Below, piece after piece: positions 1 through 8,375 of a stretch of DNA of 42,982 bases. This DNA comes from Acidobacteriota bacterium (lineage in GTDB: Bacteria; Acidobacteriota; Thermoanaerobaculia; Multivoradales; Multivoraceae). Under the pieces are notes generated by a model. That model saw nothing but the letters and a program-made list of their open reading frames with translations. It searched no databases and had not been told where the DNA came from. Where the stretch lies: assembly GCA_026707325.1 (NCBI GenBank), contig JAPOXA010000208.1, positions 1-42,982 on the forward strand, given 5' to 3'. Position 1 is the first letter of the stretch. Each line of letters starts with the position of its first letter. A program made the position numbers and the translations under genes.

Positions 1-787
1 TGCTCGTGGCCTGAATCGGCGTGTGAGGCGCGTTCGGCGCCAGCATCAGGAAGAACGGTTCGTCCGCGTGGCGCTCGATGAAGCTGACGGCGCGGTCCGC
101 GAACACGTCGGTCAGGTACTCGTCGACTTCCACGACCTCGTAGCCGTCCAGAATCGCACGCGGACCATCGCCCCGATCGCCGACGACCGGTGCCGGCCGC
201 ATCGCATTCGGCTCCGTCGTGGCGGGCTCGCTCCGCGGCCAGCTATGGGCGTCCGGGTCGTTGGGGTCGACGTAGCTCGTGCCGCCGCCCAGATGGCCGA
301 AGAACTCGTCGAAGCCGCGCTTCAGCGGGTGGTACTGCTCCCGAAAGCCCAGGTGCCACTTCCCCACCAGACCGGTCGCGTATCCCGCCTCGCGCATCAT
401 GTCGCCGAGCGTCGTTTCGTCCTCGGGCAATCCGAGCTCCGCGTCGGCGTTCCGCTCGTAGTTCGCGGTCGGGTTGTACTCGTAGCCGAACCGGTTCTGG
501 TAGCGGCCCGTGAAAAGACCCGCCCGCATCGGACTGCAAACCGCCGCCGAAACGTAGCCGTCGGTCAGCCGCACCCCGTTCGCCGCCAGTTCGTCGATGT
601 GCGGAGTCGAGATGACGGTCGATCCGTTGGCGCCGATGTCGCCGTAGCCGAGATCGTCGGCGAGGACGACGATGACGTTGGGCGGTGGGACCGATTCTTC
701 AGCGGCGTCCGGAGCGGGAGCGCAACCGGTCACGGATAACGCCAGTGCGAAGGCCGAAACGGTGATCGCCCACAGACGCCTCTTCAT
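1..787 (-). CDS. Arylsulfatase-type lipoprotein, C-terminus cut by window edge
   Basis: Type I sulfatase that would hydrolyse sulfate esters, probably on polysaccharides or small molecules, in the periplasm or on the outer membrane. The first 262 residues are present. The start has a lipoprotein signal with lipobox VTGC around residues 19-22. A metal-binding DDLGYGD segment follows near residues 44-50. The formylglycine motif CSPMR begins at Cys84, so the enzyme should be of the cysteine type needing a formylglycine-generating enzyme. The last visible residues are APHTP, also a family motif. Sulfatases are usually 450-550 residues, so roughly half lies outside the window. The ATG at 787 has a GGAGA ribosome site, preceded by a (CT)9 tract on the plus strand. 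It is the last gene of a minus-strand run starting at 5814. Family is certain; the substrate cannot be read. Confidence 0.93.
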   Translation of the reverse strand, partial: MKRRLWAITVSAFALALSVTGCAPAPDAAEESVPPPNVIVVLADDLGYGDIGANGSTVISTPHIDELAANGVRLTDGYVSAAVCSPMRAGLFTGRYQNRFGYEYNPTANYERNADAELGLPEDETTLGDMMREAGYATGLVGKWHLGFREQYHPLKRGFDEFFGHLGGGTSYVDPNDPDAHSWPRSEPATTEPNAMRPAPVVGDRGDGPRAILDGYEVVEVDEYLTDVFADRAVSFIERHADEPFFLMLAPNAPHTPIQATS

Positions 788-796
788 CTCAATCTC

Positions 797-814
797 CTCT
801 CTCTCTCTCTCTCT
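797..814. repeat. (CT)9 dinucleotide tract upstream of the sulfatase start
   Basis: Eighteen bases of uninterrupted CT repeat, reading (AG)9 on the coding strand, lie 10-27 bases upstream of the sulfatase ATG. The tract abuts the GGAGA ribosome site. AG-rich sequence resembles an extended Shine-Dalgarno region, and dinucleotide tracts can change length by slippage. Confidence 0.85.
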
Positions 815-825
815 GCACTGCGCCC

Positions 826-2301
826 CTACTTGCAGCTCCAGTTCGCCGCGTCATTCACGTCACCCTCGCCGTTGTACTTCGCGGCCTCCGGCCAGGCGCA
901 AAGCGGGCGCGTGAACGCCGGTTCCGGGCCCGGACGACTCGCCTCGATCCGCTCCGGCGCGATCCCCTTCTCGGTCCAGGCGACCAGCGGATCGACATAG
1001 TCGGCGACCCAGGCGCCGGGGCCGCGGGAGCAGTGGATCATGCCGGGGACCATGAACAGGCGGAAGAACTCGCCGGCTTCGTCCGCCCCGCCGCTTTCCT
1101 TCTCCACGTCGTGCAGGTAGTCGATCGCTCGCTGCGGACGCAGGGGATAGTCGTTCCAGCCCTGGTACATCAGCAGCTTGCCGCCGCGGGCCCGGAACGC
1201 CGAAAGGTCCGCCGTCAGTACGTCGAGCGGCGCGGTGGCGGATGCGAGGAGATCCCGGTCGGCGACCGGGTCGAACGTCTCGATGTCGAAGTCCGGCTCG
1301 AAGCGCATCAGGGCCTCGAGCAGCACGTCCATGCCGTCGATCAGCGACTGGTCCGGAGCCCCGCGCCGGGCGGTCGGCAGCATCCAGGCGGCCCAGTCGC
1401 CCGCGCCCTCGGCGCCGGGCGGCACCCCCGGCGAAAGGACGTTGCCGTCCGCGTCGACGACGTCCCCGTACATGTAGCGGGCCGTCAGCAACTGGCCCGC
1501 GGTGAGGCAGTTCTCCGTCGAGTCCGGCGGGCACTGCAGGGCGTTCAGATCGAAGACGTCCGGGGTGCACTTCGTCGGATCGTCGATCACGCCGTCCTCG
1601 ACTCCGTCCAGGGCGTCGCAGGCTTCGCGTGAGGCCTTGCCGAGCAACTGGAACGACTCCGCGGTCAGCGGATGCTTCGCCTGCAGACGCGCCCCGCCGA
1701 TCATCCAGGGCACGAACTCCTGGAAACGGAAGGCCGGGGCCCCGGCCAGGACGCCGTCGTAGTCGGCCGGGAAGCGGGTCGCCTCCAGCATCGCCGCACG
1801 GCCGCCGTTCGAGCAGCCCTTGACGTAGGAGTAGTCGATCTCCCGGCCGTAGTAGTGCTGGATCACCCGCTTGGCGGCCCCGGTCGCAAGATGGACGCCG
1901 CGGTAGGCGTAGTCGAGCAGGGCCTCGGGCTGCCGCACGTAGTCCCGGTCCTGGCCCTCGTGGCCCGTGTCGGTCGAGGCCATCGCGAAGCCGCGGCCGA
2001 GCAGGCTCGTCGTGTCGCCGATGAAACCCGCGGCGCCGCCGACGGTGCTGAACATCATCCGGCCGTTCCAGTCGTCGGGGAGCGTGACCTCGAAACGGAT
2101 CGCCCGGTTGACGACGCCGCGCACGCGGCAGTGCGCCGGCGCCCGCTCCGAAGCCGCGACCCGCATCCCGGGCTCGATCGCGTGGTCGAGGTCGGTCAGG
2201 GCAACCAGGCCGCGGCAGTCGCGGCCGGTGTCGTTCGCGGCAAGAGGCGCTGCGGCAACCAGGAGGAGCAGTAGGGCGAGGGCAAAACGTCGAGTCGTCA
2301 T
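826..2301 (-). CDS. Secreted tannase/feruloyl esterase family hydrolase
   Basis: Alpha/beta-hydrolase of the tannase and feruloyl esterase family, which cleaves esters of gallic or hydroxycinnamic acids or related aromatic esters. The 491-residue protein starts with an N-terminal signal peptide (MTTRRF, then a leucine/alanine-rich core ending near AAN). The nucleophile elbow GCSNGG is at residues 162-167 with Ser164. The probable acid is Asp384 in GWNDYP and the base is His423 in MIHCSRG. Cysteine-rich DPTKCTP and LQCPP segments match the family lid domain. The ATG at 2301 has an AGGAG site eight bases upstream, which is why the longer upstream reading was not used. It lies 29 bp after the hot-dog gene. 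Secretion suggests it frees aromatic or acyl units outside the cytoplasm for the CoA-dependent enzymes upstream. Exact substrate unknown. Confidence 0.92.
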   Translation of the reverse strand: MTTRRFALALLLLLVAAAPLAANDTGRDCRGLVALTDLDHAIEPGMRVAASERAPAHCRVRGVVNRAIRFEVTLPDDWNGRMMFSTVGGAAGFIGDTTSLLGRGFAMASTDTGHEGQDRDYVRQPEALLDYAYRGVHLATGAAKRVIQHYYGREIDYSYVKGCSNGGRAAMLEATRFPADYDGVLAGAPAFRFQEFVPWMIGGARLQAKHPLTAESFQLLGKASREACDALDGVEDGVIDDPTKCTPDVFDLNALQCPPDSTENCLTAGQLLTARYMYGDVVDADGNVLSPGVPPGAEGAGDWAAWMLPTARRGAPDQSLIDGMDVLLEALMRFEPDFDIETFDPVADRDLLASATAPLDVLTADLSAFRARGGKLLMYQGWNDYPLRPQRAIDYLHDVEKESGGADEAGEFFRLFMVPGMIHCSRGPGAWVADYVDPLVAWTEKGIAPERIEASRPGPEPAFTRPLCAWPEAAKYNGEGDVNDAANWSCK

Positions 2302-2330
2302 TGATGCTCCTGTGGGGAGAAGCGTCGAAG

Positions 2331-3173
2331 TCACGCGGCAACGCCGGCGCGGGCGATGAGCGCCACCGTGCCGTCCGTCTTGGCGATCCACACGAACGCT
2401 GCGGTGCGTTCGGAGTCGTCCGGGTCCGGGCCGGTCACGACGCCATTGACGGTGATCGTGTCGCCCGGCCACACCGGGTTCGTGAACTTGAGGTCGAAGG
2501 AACCGCTACGCCACCATGCCTCGCCGAAGCGCTCCTCGAGAACGTGGCCGACGTAGCCCATCGTCATCCGGCCGCCGACCACGACGTCCTGGAAGCCGAG
2601 CTCGCGCGACGCTTCCCTGTCGGTGTGGTAGCTGGCGTTGCCGTGAAAGAACTGGCCGCACATTTGGAGTGAGATCGTGCGCTCGAGGCCGCCGAACCGT
2701 TCACCATCCGGCACGTCGAAGCGTCGCGCCCCCGGCTTCTTCCGCGGATCGCGCAGGTCGACGTCGCCAACGTACTCCTGGTCGCGCAGGAAGCTCTGGT
2801 GATGGTGGGTCTCCAGGACCTGCCGGCCGTCACCGTCGCTGAGTCGGACCCGGTAGTCGACGACGACCCGGTTTCGCCGGTCGTAGATGTCGCAGATGTC
2901 GCCCTCAACGCTGTACGCGGCGCCCGCCTTCATCGGCGCCGAGAGCGCCCATTCCTCGCGCATCCAGAGATGCCCGGTCTGGTTGGCGAACGCGATCTCG
3001 CGAAAGTAGTCGCCGTCCGGGCCACTCGCGATCGTGGACGGCAACAGGCCGCTGCTCGGCGGCTTGAGTTCCAGGCCGCCGTAGTAGTCCGCGAGCACGG
3101 CCTCGTCAACGACGAAGCTCCCGCTGCTCAGCCGTTTTCCAACGTACGGCCCGTCCCCGTTCGACCGGTCCAT
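2331..3173 (-). CDS. MaoC-like double hot-dog protein (dehydratase-type)
   Basis: A 280-residue protein with two hot-dog halves, of the MaoC/FAS1-type dehydratase group that hydrates enoyl-CoA or dehydrates 3-hydroxyacyl-CoA thioesters. The C-terminal half contains GGRMTMGYVGH and the typical F-NPVWPGDT segment near residues 235-245. The N-terminal half lacks an obvious catalytic motif. The ATG at 3173 is chosen because an AGGAGGAG site lies eight bases upstream, overlapping the stop region of the VOC gene before it; the frame stays open far upstream but that part is antisense to other genes. Located directly after the acyl-CoA dehydrogenase pair and VOC gene, it could supply the hydration step of a beta-oxidation-like route. 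Function as a hydratase is inferred from family and context. Confidence 0.82.
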   Translation of the reverse strand: MDRSNGDGPYVGKRLSSGSFVVDEAVLADYYGGLELKPPSSGLLPSTIASGPDGDYFREIAFANQTGHLWMREEWALSAPMKAGAAYSVEGDICDIYDRRNRVVVDYRVRLSDGDGRQVLETHHHQSFLRDQEYVGDVDLRDPRKKPGARRFDVPDGERFGGLERTISLQMCGQFFHGNASYHTDREASRELGFQDVVVGGRMTMGYVGHVLEERFGEAWWRSGSFDLKFTNPVWPGDTITVNGVVTGPDPDDSERTAAFVWIAKTDGTVALIARAGVAA

Positions 3174-3187
3174 CCTCTTCTCTCCTC

Positions 3188-3601
3188 CTACTTCACCTGA
3201 ACCAGTTCGATGCTCACGTTGTCGGGCGCCGCGAGGTAGCAGAGCAACACGCCGGGCGCGAACTCCCAAGGTTCGACCGAGAACTCCGCGCCCTTGCCTC
3301 GCAACTCCTCGCAGTAGGCCAGGAGATCCCCGTGGTAGGTGAAACCGAAGTGGTCCGTGCCCCACTCGTCGTGGCTGGAGTAGCCCTCGTACTCCCGCAT
3401 CGACCGGGTCGACACGGGATCCTCTCCCGGCCGCTTGCCGCGGAGAAGCACCAGCACGCCACCGACCTCCACCCGGATCTGCGGCGCGCCGCGGACTTCG
3501 TGCTCGCCGGCGATCGTGGCGCCGAGCATGTCCCGATACCAGCGCGCGGAGGCGTGCGGGTCCTCGCAGATGATGTGGACGTGCTCGAAGGTCAGCGACA
3601 T
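3188..3601 (-). CDS. VOC (glyoxalase/bleomycin-resistance fold) protein
   Basis: A 137-residue vicinal-oxygen-chelate protein. His9 in FEHVHII, a histidine in TDHFGF near residue 84 and a glutamate in SIELVQ near the C-terminus occupy the usual metal-ligand positions, so it is probably a metalloenzyme. Family reactions include glyoxalase, epimerase and extradiol ring cleavage; none can be assigned from sequence alone. In acyl-CoA catabolic clusters such proteins are often epimerases or lyases acting on CoA intermediates. It sits 30 bp after the upstream dehydrogenase gene and 14 bp before the hot-dog gene, so it is almost certainly co-transcribed. The start is the ATG at 3601. Confidence 0.85.
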   Translation of the reverse strand: MSLTFEHVHIICEDPHASARWYRDMLGATIAGEHEVRGAPQIRVEVGGVLVLLRGKRPGEDPVSTRSMREYEGYSSHDEWGTDHFGFTYHGDLLAYCEELRGKGAEFSVEPWEFAPGVLLCYLAAPDNVSIELVQVK

Positions 3602-3631
3602 CGAAACGGTTGGCTCGGTGAAAGGCGGAGC

Positions 3632-4660
3632 CTATCGCTCCAGCGCTGCAGACCGCGCCTCGACGAGCAGCGGCCACAGGCCGGCCCCGCCGGAACGAAT
3701 CGCCATCTCGCCGACCCGCTGCTGCCAGTAGCCCTCGTCTCCGTCGGCGTCCCGCCAGGCCCAGAGCCGGCGGGTGAAACGGTGCAGGTCGTGCTCGCGC
3801 GTGTAGCCGATCGCGCCGTGGAGCTGGTGCGCGATGCGCGTGACCTCGTAGCAGGCCTCGCTGGCGCGCGCCTTGGCGCACCCCGCCATGAGTGTGGGGT
3901 CGCCGCCGTCACGGTCGAGCACGGTCTCGACGGCCGCGATCGCGGTGTCCGCCGCGACGCCGACCACGGCGGTGTGGCTCGCCATCACCGCGACGAGTTG
4001 CTGCACGGCCTGGAAGCGGGCCAGCGGCCGCCCGAACTGGACCCGTCCCTGAACGTGCTCGATCGTCAGATCGAGGATGCGCTCCATGGCGCCGGCGATC
4101 ATCGCGCTACGGGCGACCGCCATCACCGTGGAGGGAGACGGTTCCGAACTCAGGTCGCCCGACTGTCCCGGAGGGATCGGCGGTGGCTCCCGCAATCGCC
4201 CCACCGGTTCACCGGCACTGTTCGTAGCACGCTCGAACTCGACCTCGCCGGCGGCGACCCAGCCGACGCCACCCGTAGCGCCCGACACGACCAGCGCCGA
4301 GATGTTGTCCGGCCAGGGCACCTCGGGTCGGCCCGCGGCGGTCACCATCCCCAATGGACCCGCGGGCGCCTCGAGGCCGGCGCCCGAAAGCAGCCATCGG
4401 CCGATCATCGTCTCCACAAGGGGCAACGGCAGCGCGAAGGCGCCGGCCGTCCGCGCCACCGCCATCGCGTCGCCGAAGTCGGCTCCGGCGCCACCGTCCT
4501 CTTCGGGCAGGAGCATGTCGACCAGGCCGTTGTCCTCGATCGTGCGCCAGTGGCTCTCCGGGAAGCGACCTTCCTCGACCGCCTCGAAGACTTCGTCGTC
4601 CGACGCCGCCTCGAACAGGCGCACGGCCGTATCCAGGAGAAGCTGCCTCATCTCGCTCAT
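3632..4660 (-). CDS. Acyl-CoA dehydrogenase, smaller subunit
   Basis: FAD-dependent acyl-CoA dehydrogenase of 342 residues, short for the family (about 380). It has recognisable C-terminal motifs: VQFGRPLARFQAVQ, and HQLHGAIGYTREHDLHRF, which shape the FAD site. The middle beta-domain is abbreviated and N-terminal substrate-loop motifs are weak. The start ATG at 4660 overlaps the TGA of the upstream dehydrogenase in an ATGA arrangement, implying coupled translation and a paired product. Adjacent unequal acyl-CoA dehydrogenases are known from steroid side-chain and related catabolism as alpha2-beta2 heterotetramers (for example ChsE1-ChsE2). By analogy this may form a heteromeric enzyme with its neighbour. 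The substrate is not readable. Confidence 0.9.
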   Translation of the reverse strand: MSEMRQLLLDTAVRLFEAASDDEVFEAVEEGRFPESHWRTIEDNGLVDMLLPEEDGGAGADFGDAMAVARTAGAFALPLPLVETMIGRWLLSGAGLEAPAGPLGMVTAAGRPEVPWPDNISALVVSGATGGVGWVAAGEVEFERATNSAGEPVGRLREPPPIPPGQSGDLSSEPSPSTVMAVARSAMIAGAMERILDLTIEHVQGRVQFGRPLARFQAVQQLVAVMASHTAVVGVAADTAIAAVETVLDRDGGDPTLMAGCAKARASEACYEVTRIAHQLHGAIGYTREHDLHRFTRRLWAWRDADGDEGYWQQRVGEMAIRSGGAGLWPLLVEARSAALER

Positions 4661-5814
4661 CGCAGCCTCAGTCCCCGGGCGACGATGCCGCGGAGGATCT
4701 CCGTCGCGCCGCCCTGGATCGTGTACGAGGGCGCAGCCAGGATGACCTGGTGCAGGATGTCGAGGACCGCATGGTCGGCAACCCCTTCATCGGCCACGAC
4801 GCGGCGAACGATCTCCGGCACCTCCTGCTGGAAGTTGGTGCCCAGGTCCTTGACCAGAGCCGACTCCACGTTCGGCGTCTCCCCGGCCTCGAGCGCCGCG
4901 GCAACCGCAACCGAGGCGGCGCGCAACGCCCAGAGCCGGCTGACGAGCAGCCCGACCTCACGCCGCGCCGCCGGCGACGCGCTCCCATCCAGCGCATCGA
5001 CCAGTGCGCGCAGCAGATGGAAGTTCGTCAGGAAGCGCTCCGGACCGCTCCGTTCATAGGCCAGCTCCGACGTCACCTGCGCCCAACCATCGCCGGAATT
5101 CCCGAGCAGGCAGTCATCCGGCACGAACGTGTCCTCGAAGAAGACCTCGTTGAAGTCGTGGCGACCCGGGAGGTCGATGATCGGCCGCACCGTGATCCCG
5201 TCCGAGTTCTTCAGATCGATGATGACCTGGCTCATGCCGGCGTGCCGCTTGTCCGACTTCGGCTCCGTGCGCACCAGGGCGACGCAGTACTCGGCCTCGT
5301 GTGCGTAGGAGGTCCAGATCTTCGAGCCGTTGAGACGCCAGCCGCCGTCCGTGCGCTCGGCCCGGGTGCGGATCGAGGCCAGGTCGGAACCGGAGTCGGG
5401 CTCGCTCATGCCGACCGCGAAGGAGAGCTCGCCACGGGCGATCGGCGGCAGGAAACGCTGCTTCTGCTCCTCGGTGCCGTAGCGCAGGATGCTCGGGCCG
5501 ATCTGGCGGTCGGCGAACCAGTGGAACGCGGTCGGCGCACAGGCTGCCAGCAGTTCCTCTGTCACGACGTAGCGCTCCAGGTAACTCCGCTCCGATCCGC
5601 CGTACTGGCGCGGCCACGTCATGCCGATGAAGCCCGCGTCGCCGAGCGCGCGGCTGAGCGCCGGGTTGCGGCCCCACCAGGAGAGTCCCTCCGGTAACCA
5701 GACGTCCCCGGCGCGCGTTTCTTCGAGTAGCTCCCGAACCTCGGAGCGGAGGTGCTCGGCCGCTTCCGGAAGGGCCGCGGGCAAGAAGCGGAGATGGACC
5801 GTTGGGGCCTTCAC
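4657..5814 (-). CDS. Acyl-CoA dehydrogenase, larger subunit
   Basis: A 385-residue flavin-dependent acyl-CoA dehydrogenase introducing a 2,3 double bond into an acyl-CoA. Visible family motifs are GMTWPRQYGGS near residue 63, the FAD/substrate motif FAVGMSEPDSGSDLAS near residues 132-147, KIWTSYAHEAEY, and the C-terminal GGATEILR. The start is a GTG at 5814 without a strong ribosome site; a nearby alternative start is possible. It opens a minus-strand run of six genes with gaps of at most 38 bp and is divergent from the beta-propeller gene at 5862, leaving 47 bp for both promoters. Together with the next gene it probably forms a heteromer acting on a bulky acyl-CoA. Confidence 0.92.
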   Translation of the reverse strand: MKAPTVHLRFLPAALPEAAEHLRSEVRELLEETRAGDVWLPEGLSWWGRNPALSRALGDAGFIGMTWPRQYGGSERSYLERYVVTEELLAACAPTAFHWFADRQIGPSILRYGTEEQKQRFLPPIARGELSFAVGMSEPDSGSDLASIRTRAERTDGGWRLNGSKIWTSYAHEAEYCVALVRTEPKSDKRHAGMSQVIIDLKNSDGITVRPIIDLPGRHDFNEVFFEDTFVPDDCLLGNSGDGWAQVTSELAYERSGPERFLTNFHLLRALVDALDGSASPAARREVGLLVSRLWALRAASVAVAAALEAGETPNVESALVKDLGTNFQQEVPEIVRRVVADEGVADHAVLDILHQVILAAPSYTIQGGATEILRGIVARGLRLR

Positions 5815-5861
5815 AGAGGGACGGCAGAGTAGCAGCGACCTCCGTACCGCCAGGGAATAGG

Positions 5862-7364
5862 ATGCCAGCGATGACCAAGACCAGGAAACGAAGCCGCTTT
5901 CTCGCCTTCCTGAAGTGGACCGGCATCTCCGTGGCCGCGCTCGCCGGGCTGGCGCTGGCGCTGAACCTGACGACGGGAATGCACCTCCAGATCACGGGCG
6001 GTTTGATGCCGCAACTCGACTTTCACCACGAGGACCGCCACTATCGCGCGATCGAGACGCACCGGGAGCAGAGCTCGGACGTAGCGCCCGCTGTCAGTAC
6101 CGCACCGTTCGAGACGGCGGCCGATGAACCCGACGAAGCCGTTCTCGAAGCCGAACGGACCGAGGCGCCTGAATCCGGCCTGGACCCCGCGGTGCCGTCG
6201 CCGGGCTCCTGGCCCTACTACCGCGGCATTCAGATGGACGGCCGCTATCCGGAACCGATCAACACGGCCTGGCCGAACGAAGGCCCGCCGGAGCTCTGGC
6301 GCATCCCGGTGGGCGGTGGCTACGCGTCCTTCGTTGTCGGCGATGGTCTCGCGTACACGATCGAGCAGCGGCGGGAACAGGAAGTGGTCACCGCCTATGA
6401 CCTGCTGACCGGGGTCGAACGCTGGAACGCAAGTTGGGACGCCCGTTTCGAGGAGAGCATGGGCGGCGACGGCCCCCGCGCGACCCCGGCCTTGTACGAG
6501 GGCACCCTGGTCGCACTCGGCGCCACCGGCGAACTGCACGCGCTCGACGCCGCTACCGGCGCTTCGATCTGGCGCACGAACATCCTCGAGGACTCGGGCG
6601 CCGCGAACCTGACCTGGGGCATGGCCGCGTCACCGGCGATTCTGGACGGCGCGGTCCTCACCGCGCCCGGTGGGCCGAACGGGGCCGTGATCGCCTACGA
6701 ACTCGAGACCGGCGCGATCCGCTGGCGGGCTCTCGACGCCCAGGGCGCCTACACCGCGCCAACGGTCTTCACGCTGGACGGCCTTTCCCAGATCGTCCTG
6801 ATTGGCGCCGATCAGGTCGTCGGGCTAGCCACGGACGGCAGCGGAACGCACTGGAGCAGGCCCTGGGCAACGATGAACGGCATCAACGCCGCGCAGCCGC
6901 TCCAGGTGGCGCCGAACCGCATCTTCGTGTCATCCGGCTACGGCCACGGCGCCGCGGTGCTCGAAGTCGACGCGGACCTCGAAGGGAACACCGCGTCGGT
7001 CAGCGAGATCTGGTTCAACAACCGGATGAAGAACACCTTCTCGACCTCCGTGTTCTACGACGGCCACGTCTACGGCCTGGACAACGGCATCCTCGCCTGC
7101 GTCGACTCCGAGAACGGCGACCGAATGTGGAAGGGCGGCCGCTACGGCCACGGCCAGCTTCTCATCGCCTCCGGCCACCTGGTCATCACCACGGAACGAG
7201 GCCAGCTCGTCCTCGTGCGCGCCACGCCCGAAAGCCACCAGGAAGTCGCCGCGCTGCCCGCCGTCTCCGGACGCACCTGGAACAACCCCGCGATCGCCGA
7301 AGGGATTCTGCTCGTGCGCAACGACCGCGAAGCCGTGGCGTTCGACATTCGGCCGCAGACGTAG
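5862..7364 (+). CDS. Membrane-anchored PQQ-like beta-propeller protein
   Basis: A 500-residue protein with a basic N-terminus, one membrane segment at about residues 14-35, a charged linker rich in Glu and Ala to about residue 115, and an eight-bladed-type beta-propeller built of PQQ-like repeats (for example DAATGASIWRT, ELETGAIRWRA, DSENGDRMWKG). It resembles the BamB/quinoprotein-like family, where many members bind no PQQ and act as periplasmic scaffolds. No catalytic PQQ ligands are recognisable, so a dehydrogenase role is not supported. The ATG at 5862 has AGGGA five bases upstream; ATG 5871 is an equally acceptable start. It is divergent from the acyl-CoA dehydrogenase operon. Function unknown. 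Confidence 0.85.
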   Translation: MPAMTKTRKRSRFLAFLKWTGISVAALAGLALALNLTTGMHLQITGGLMPQLDFHHEDRHYRAIETHREQSSDVAPAVSTAPFETAADEPDEAVLEAERTEAPESGLDPAVPSPGSWPYYRGIQMDGRYPEPINTAWPNEGPPELWRIPVGGGYASFVVGDGLAYTIEQRREQEVVTAYDLLTGVERWNASWDARFEESMGGDGPRATPALYEGTLVALGATGELHALDAATGASIWRTNILEDSGAANLTWGMAASPAILDGAVLTAPGGPNGAVIAYELETGAIRWRALDAQGAYTAPTVFTLDGLSQIVLIGADQVVGLATDGSGTHWSRPWATMNGINAAQPLQVAPNRIFVSSGYGHGAAVLEVDADLEGNTASVSEIWFNNRMKNTFSTSVFYDGHVYGLDNGILACVDSENGDRMWKGGRYGHGQLLIASGHLVITTERGQLVLVRATPESHQEVAALPAVSGRTWNNPAIAEGILLVRNDREAVAFDIRPQT

Positions 7365-7406
7365 CAGCGTCGCAAGACCGCCCGCTGCCGAAAGACGGCC
7401 ACCTCG

Positions 7407-7452
7407 CCCGCTGGACTTCGTCCGTTTCACCCGCTGGGACTTGTCCATATCA
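7407..7452. repeat. Two imperfect 23-bp direct repeats
   Basis: Bases 7407-7429 and 7430-7452 are adjacent, both beginning CCCGCTGG and ending TCA, and agree at about three quarters of positions. They lie in the 164-bp gap after the beta-propeller gene. Tandem CCGCTGGGAC-type repeats resemble the multiple terminal repeats of some IS21-like elements, but no transposase is nearby. An IS remnant is possible, from memory only. Confidence 0.4.
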
Positions 7453-7528
7453 ACCGGAAGGAGCGATGTAGGGGTCATTCCGATCGGTGCGGCGGCGCCG
7501 TAGGCGCTCTGGTCGCGTCGAGAGGTGA

Positions 7529-7759
7529 ATGCCTGAGAGCAAGTCATCGACGTATCGCGGGTGGCTGCTAGTGCCTGTCACTGCGACGTACTGTGGCTGG
7601 CTGTTTCTCTGGATCGCAGCACTCTCCCTGCTCGCTGTCGACCCCCGCATCGCGATCGTGCATCTCGTGGGAGAGCACCAGTTCGCCCACAACTCTCTGC
7701 CCGAGCTAGTCCCCCGTGGCTACTTCGTGGCCACGATTGCTCTCTACCTGCTGGCGTAG
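7529..7759 (+). CDS. Small two-helix membrane protein, hypothetical
   Basis: A 76-residue ORF starting at ATG 7529, with GAGAGG just upstream. It has a hydrophobic segment at about residues 12-37 (WLLVP to SLLAV) and a second short one at the C-terminus (YFVATIALYLLA). Not recognised as any family. The composition is less extreme than that of shadow ORFs here and no competing ORF on the other strand looks better, but a short open frame in a possible IS-remnant region could arise by chance. It converges on the Rieske gene, with a palindromic repeat between. Confidence 0.4.
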   Translation: MPESKSSTYRGWLLVPVTATYCGWLFLWIAALSLLAVDPRIAIVHLVGEHQFAHNSLPELVPRGYFVATIALYLLA

Positions 7760-7803
7760 CCGGCCTGACGGACGGCGCGTCTACCTGGCCGCCTGCGGCG
7801 GCG

Positions 7804-7830
7804 GCCGGCGGGGACGCCGGCGCACCCAGT
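7804..7830 (+). repeat. REP-like palindrome, copy 1
   Basis: Stem GCCGGCG (7804-7810), loop GGGA, stem CGCCGGC (7815-7821), then GCACCCAGT. Same core as copies at 18989 and 38428. It lies between convergent genes, the small membrane ORF and the Rieske gene. Probably a bidirectional terminator or REP element. Confidence 0.75.
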
Positions 7831-7855
7831 GGGCGACGAGTTCGCCGTGCGGTCA

Positions 7856-8335
7856 CTACCCGGGGATTTCGACGACCAGGTACTCGCCCTCGCGGGTCAC
7901 CGGGTAGGTCTCGGCGGCGTACGGGCCCTTGACCATGCCCGGGGCCGGAGCATCAGGATCGTCCGCCGGCCCCGCGCCGGCATCGGCGGCCTCGGCGATC
8001 TCCTCGCCCGCGACTGTCTCGACTTCGTAGCGGCGCACTCTGAGCCGCTCGGGCGCGCACCAGGACTGGCCCGTGCGGACGTGAAACTCCCAGCCGTGCC
8101 AGGGGCAACAGAGGATCTCGCGGCTCGGGCGGTACTCGAAGTCGCCCGGGCGTTCGGAACGGATCACGCCCCAGAGCTTGCCCTCGCAGAGCTTGCCGCC
8201 CTGATGCGGGCAGCGGTTGCGGAGCGCGAAGAACTCGCCGTCGAGGTTGAACACGCCGATCGAACGGCCGGCGACGGTGACCATCTTGCGCTCGCCCGAT
8301 TCGATCTCGGAGGCCTCGGCGACGACGTACTTCAT
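7856..8335 (-). CDS. Rieske [2Fe-2S] ferredoxin-like protein
   Basis: A 159-residue soluble Rieske protein that would carry electrons. The cluster ligands are Cys42 and His44 in CPHQGG and Cys77 and His80 in CPWHGW, with an insertion of about 32 residues between the two boxes, longer than in classical ferredoxins. The C-terminal third is an Ala/Asp/Pro-rich linker and a short domain with PVTREGEYLVVEIPG. No oxygenase catalytic domain is attached and no oxygenase or reductase is encoded nearby, so the partner is unknown. It is the last gene of the minus-strand operon, 40 bp after the amidohydrolase. The start is the ATG at 8335; no good ribosome site is seen, so coupling or a nearby alternative start is possible. 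Confidence 0.92.
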   Translation of the reverse strand: MKYVVAEASEIESGERKMVTVAGRSIGVFNLDGEFFALRNRCPHQGGKLCEGKLWGVIRSERPGDFEYRPSREILCCPWHGWEFHVRTGQSWCAPERLRVRRYEVETVAGEEIAEAADAGAGPADDPDAPAPGMVKGPYAAETYPVTREGEYLVVEIPG

Positions 8336-8375
8336 GCGCGGGCTGCCGGCGCCGACACGACCCGCCGCGGACGCC

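Noticed and set aside
3332..5059. Plus-strand frame of 575 codons
   Set aside because: Antisense to VOC and acyl-CoA dehydrogenase genes that have clear family motifs; its own sequence is low-complexity and Arg/Asp-rich, as expected from high-GC shadow frames.
5862..7364. PQQ-dependent dehydrogenase
   Set aside because: The propeller repeats are present, but the cofactor-site motifs seen in the two true dehydrogenases of this window are missing and the protein is membrane-anchored.
7365..7528. Insertion sequence
   Set aside because: Two imperfect tandem repeats resemble IS ends but there is no transposase, no inverted end and no target duplication.
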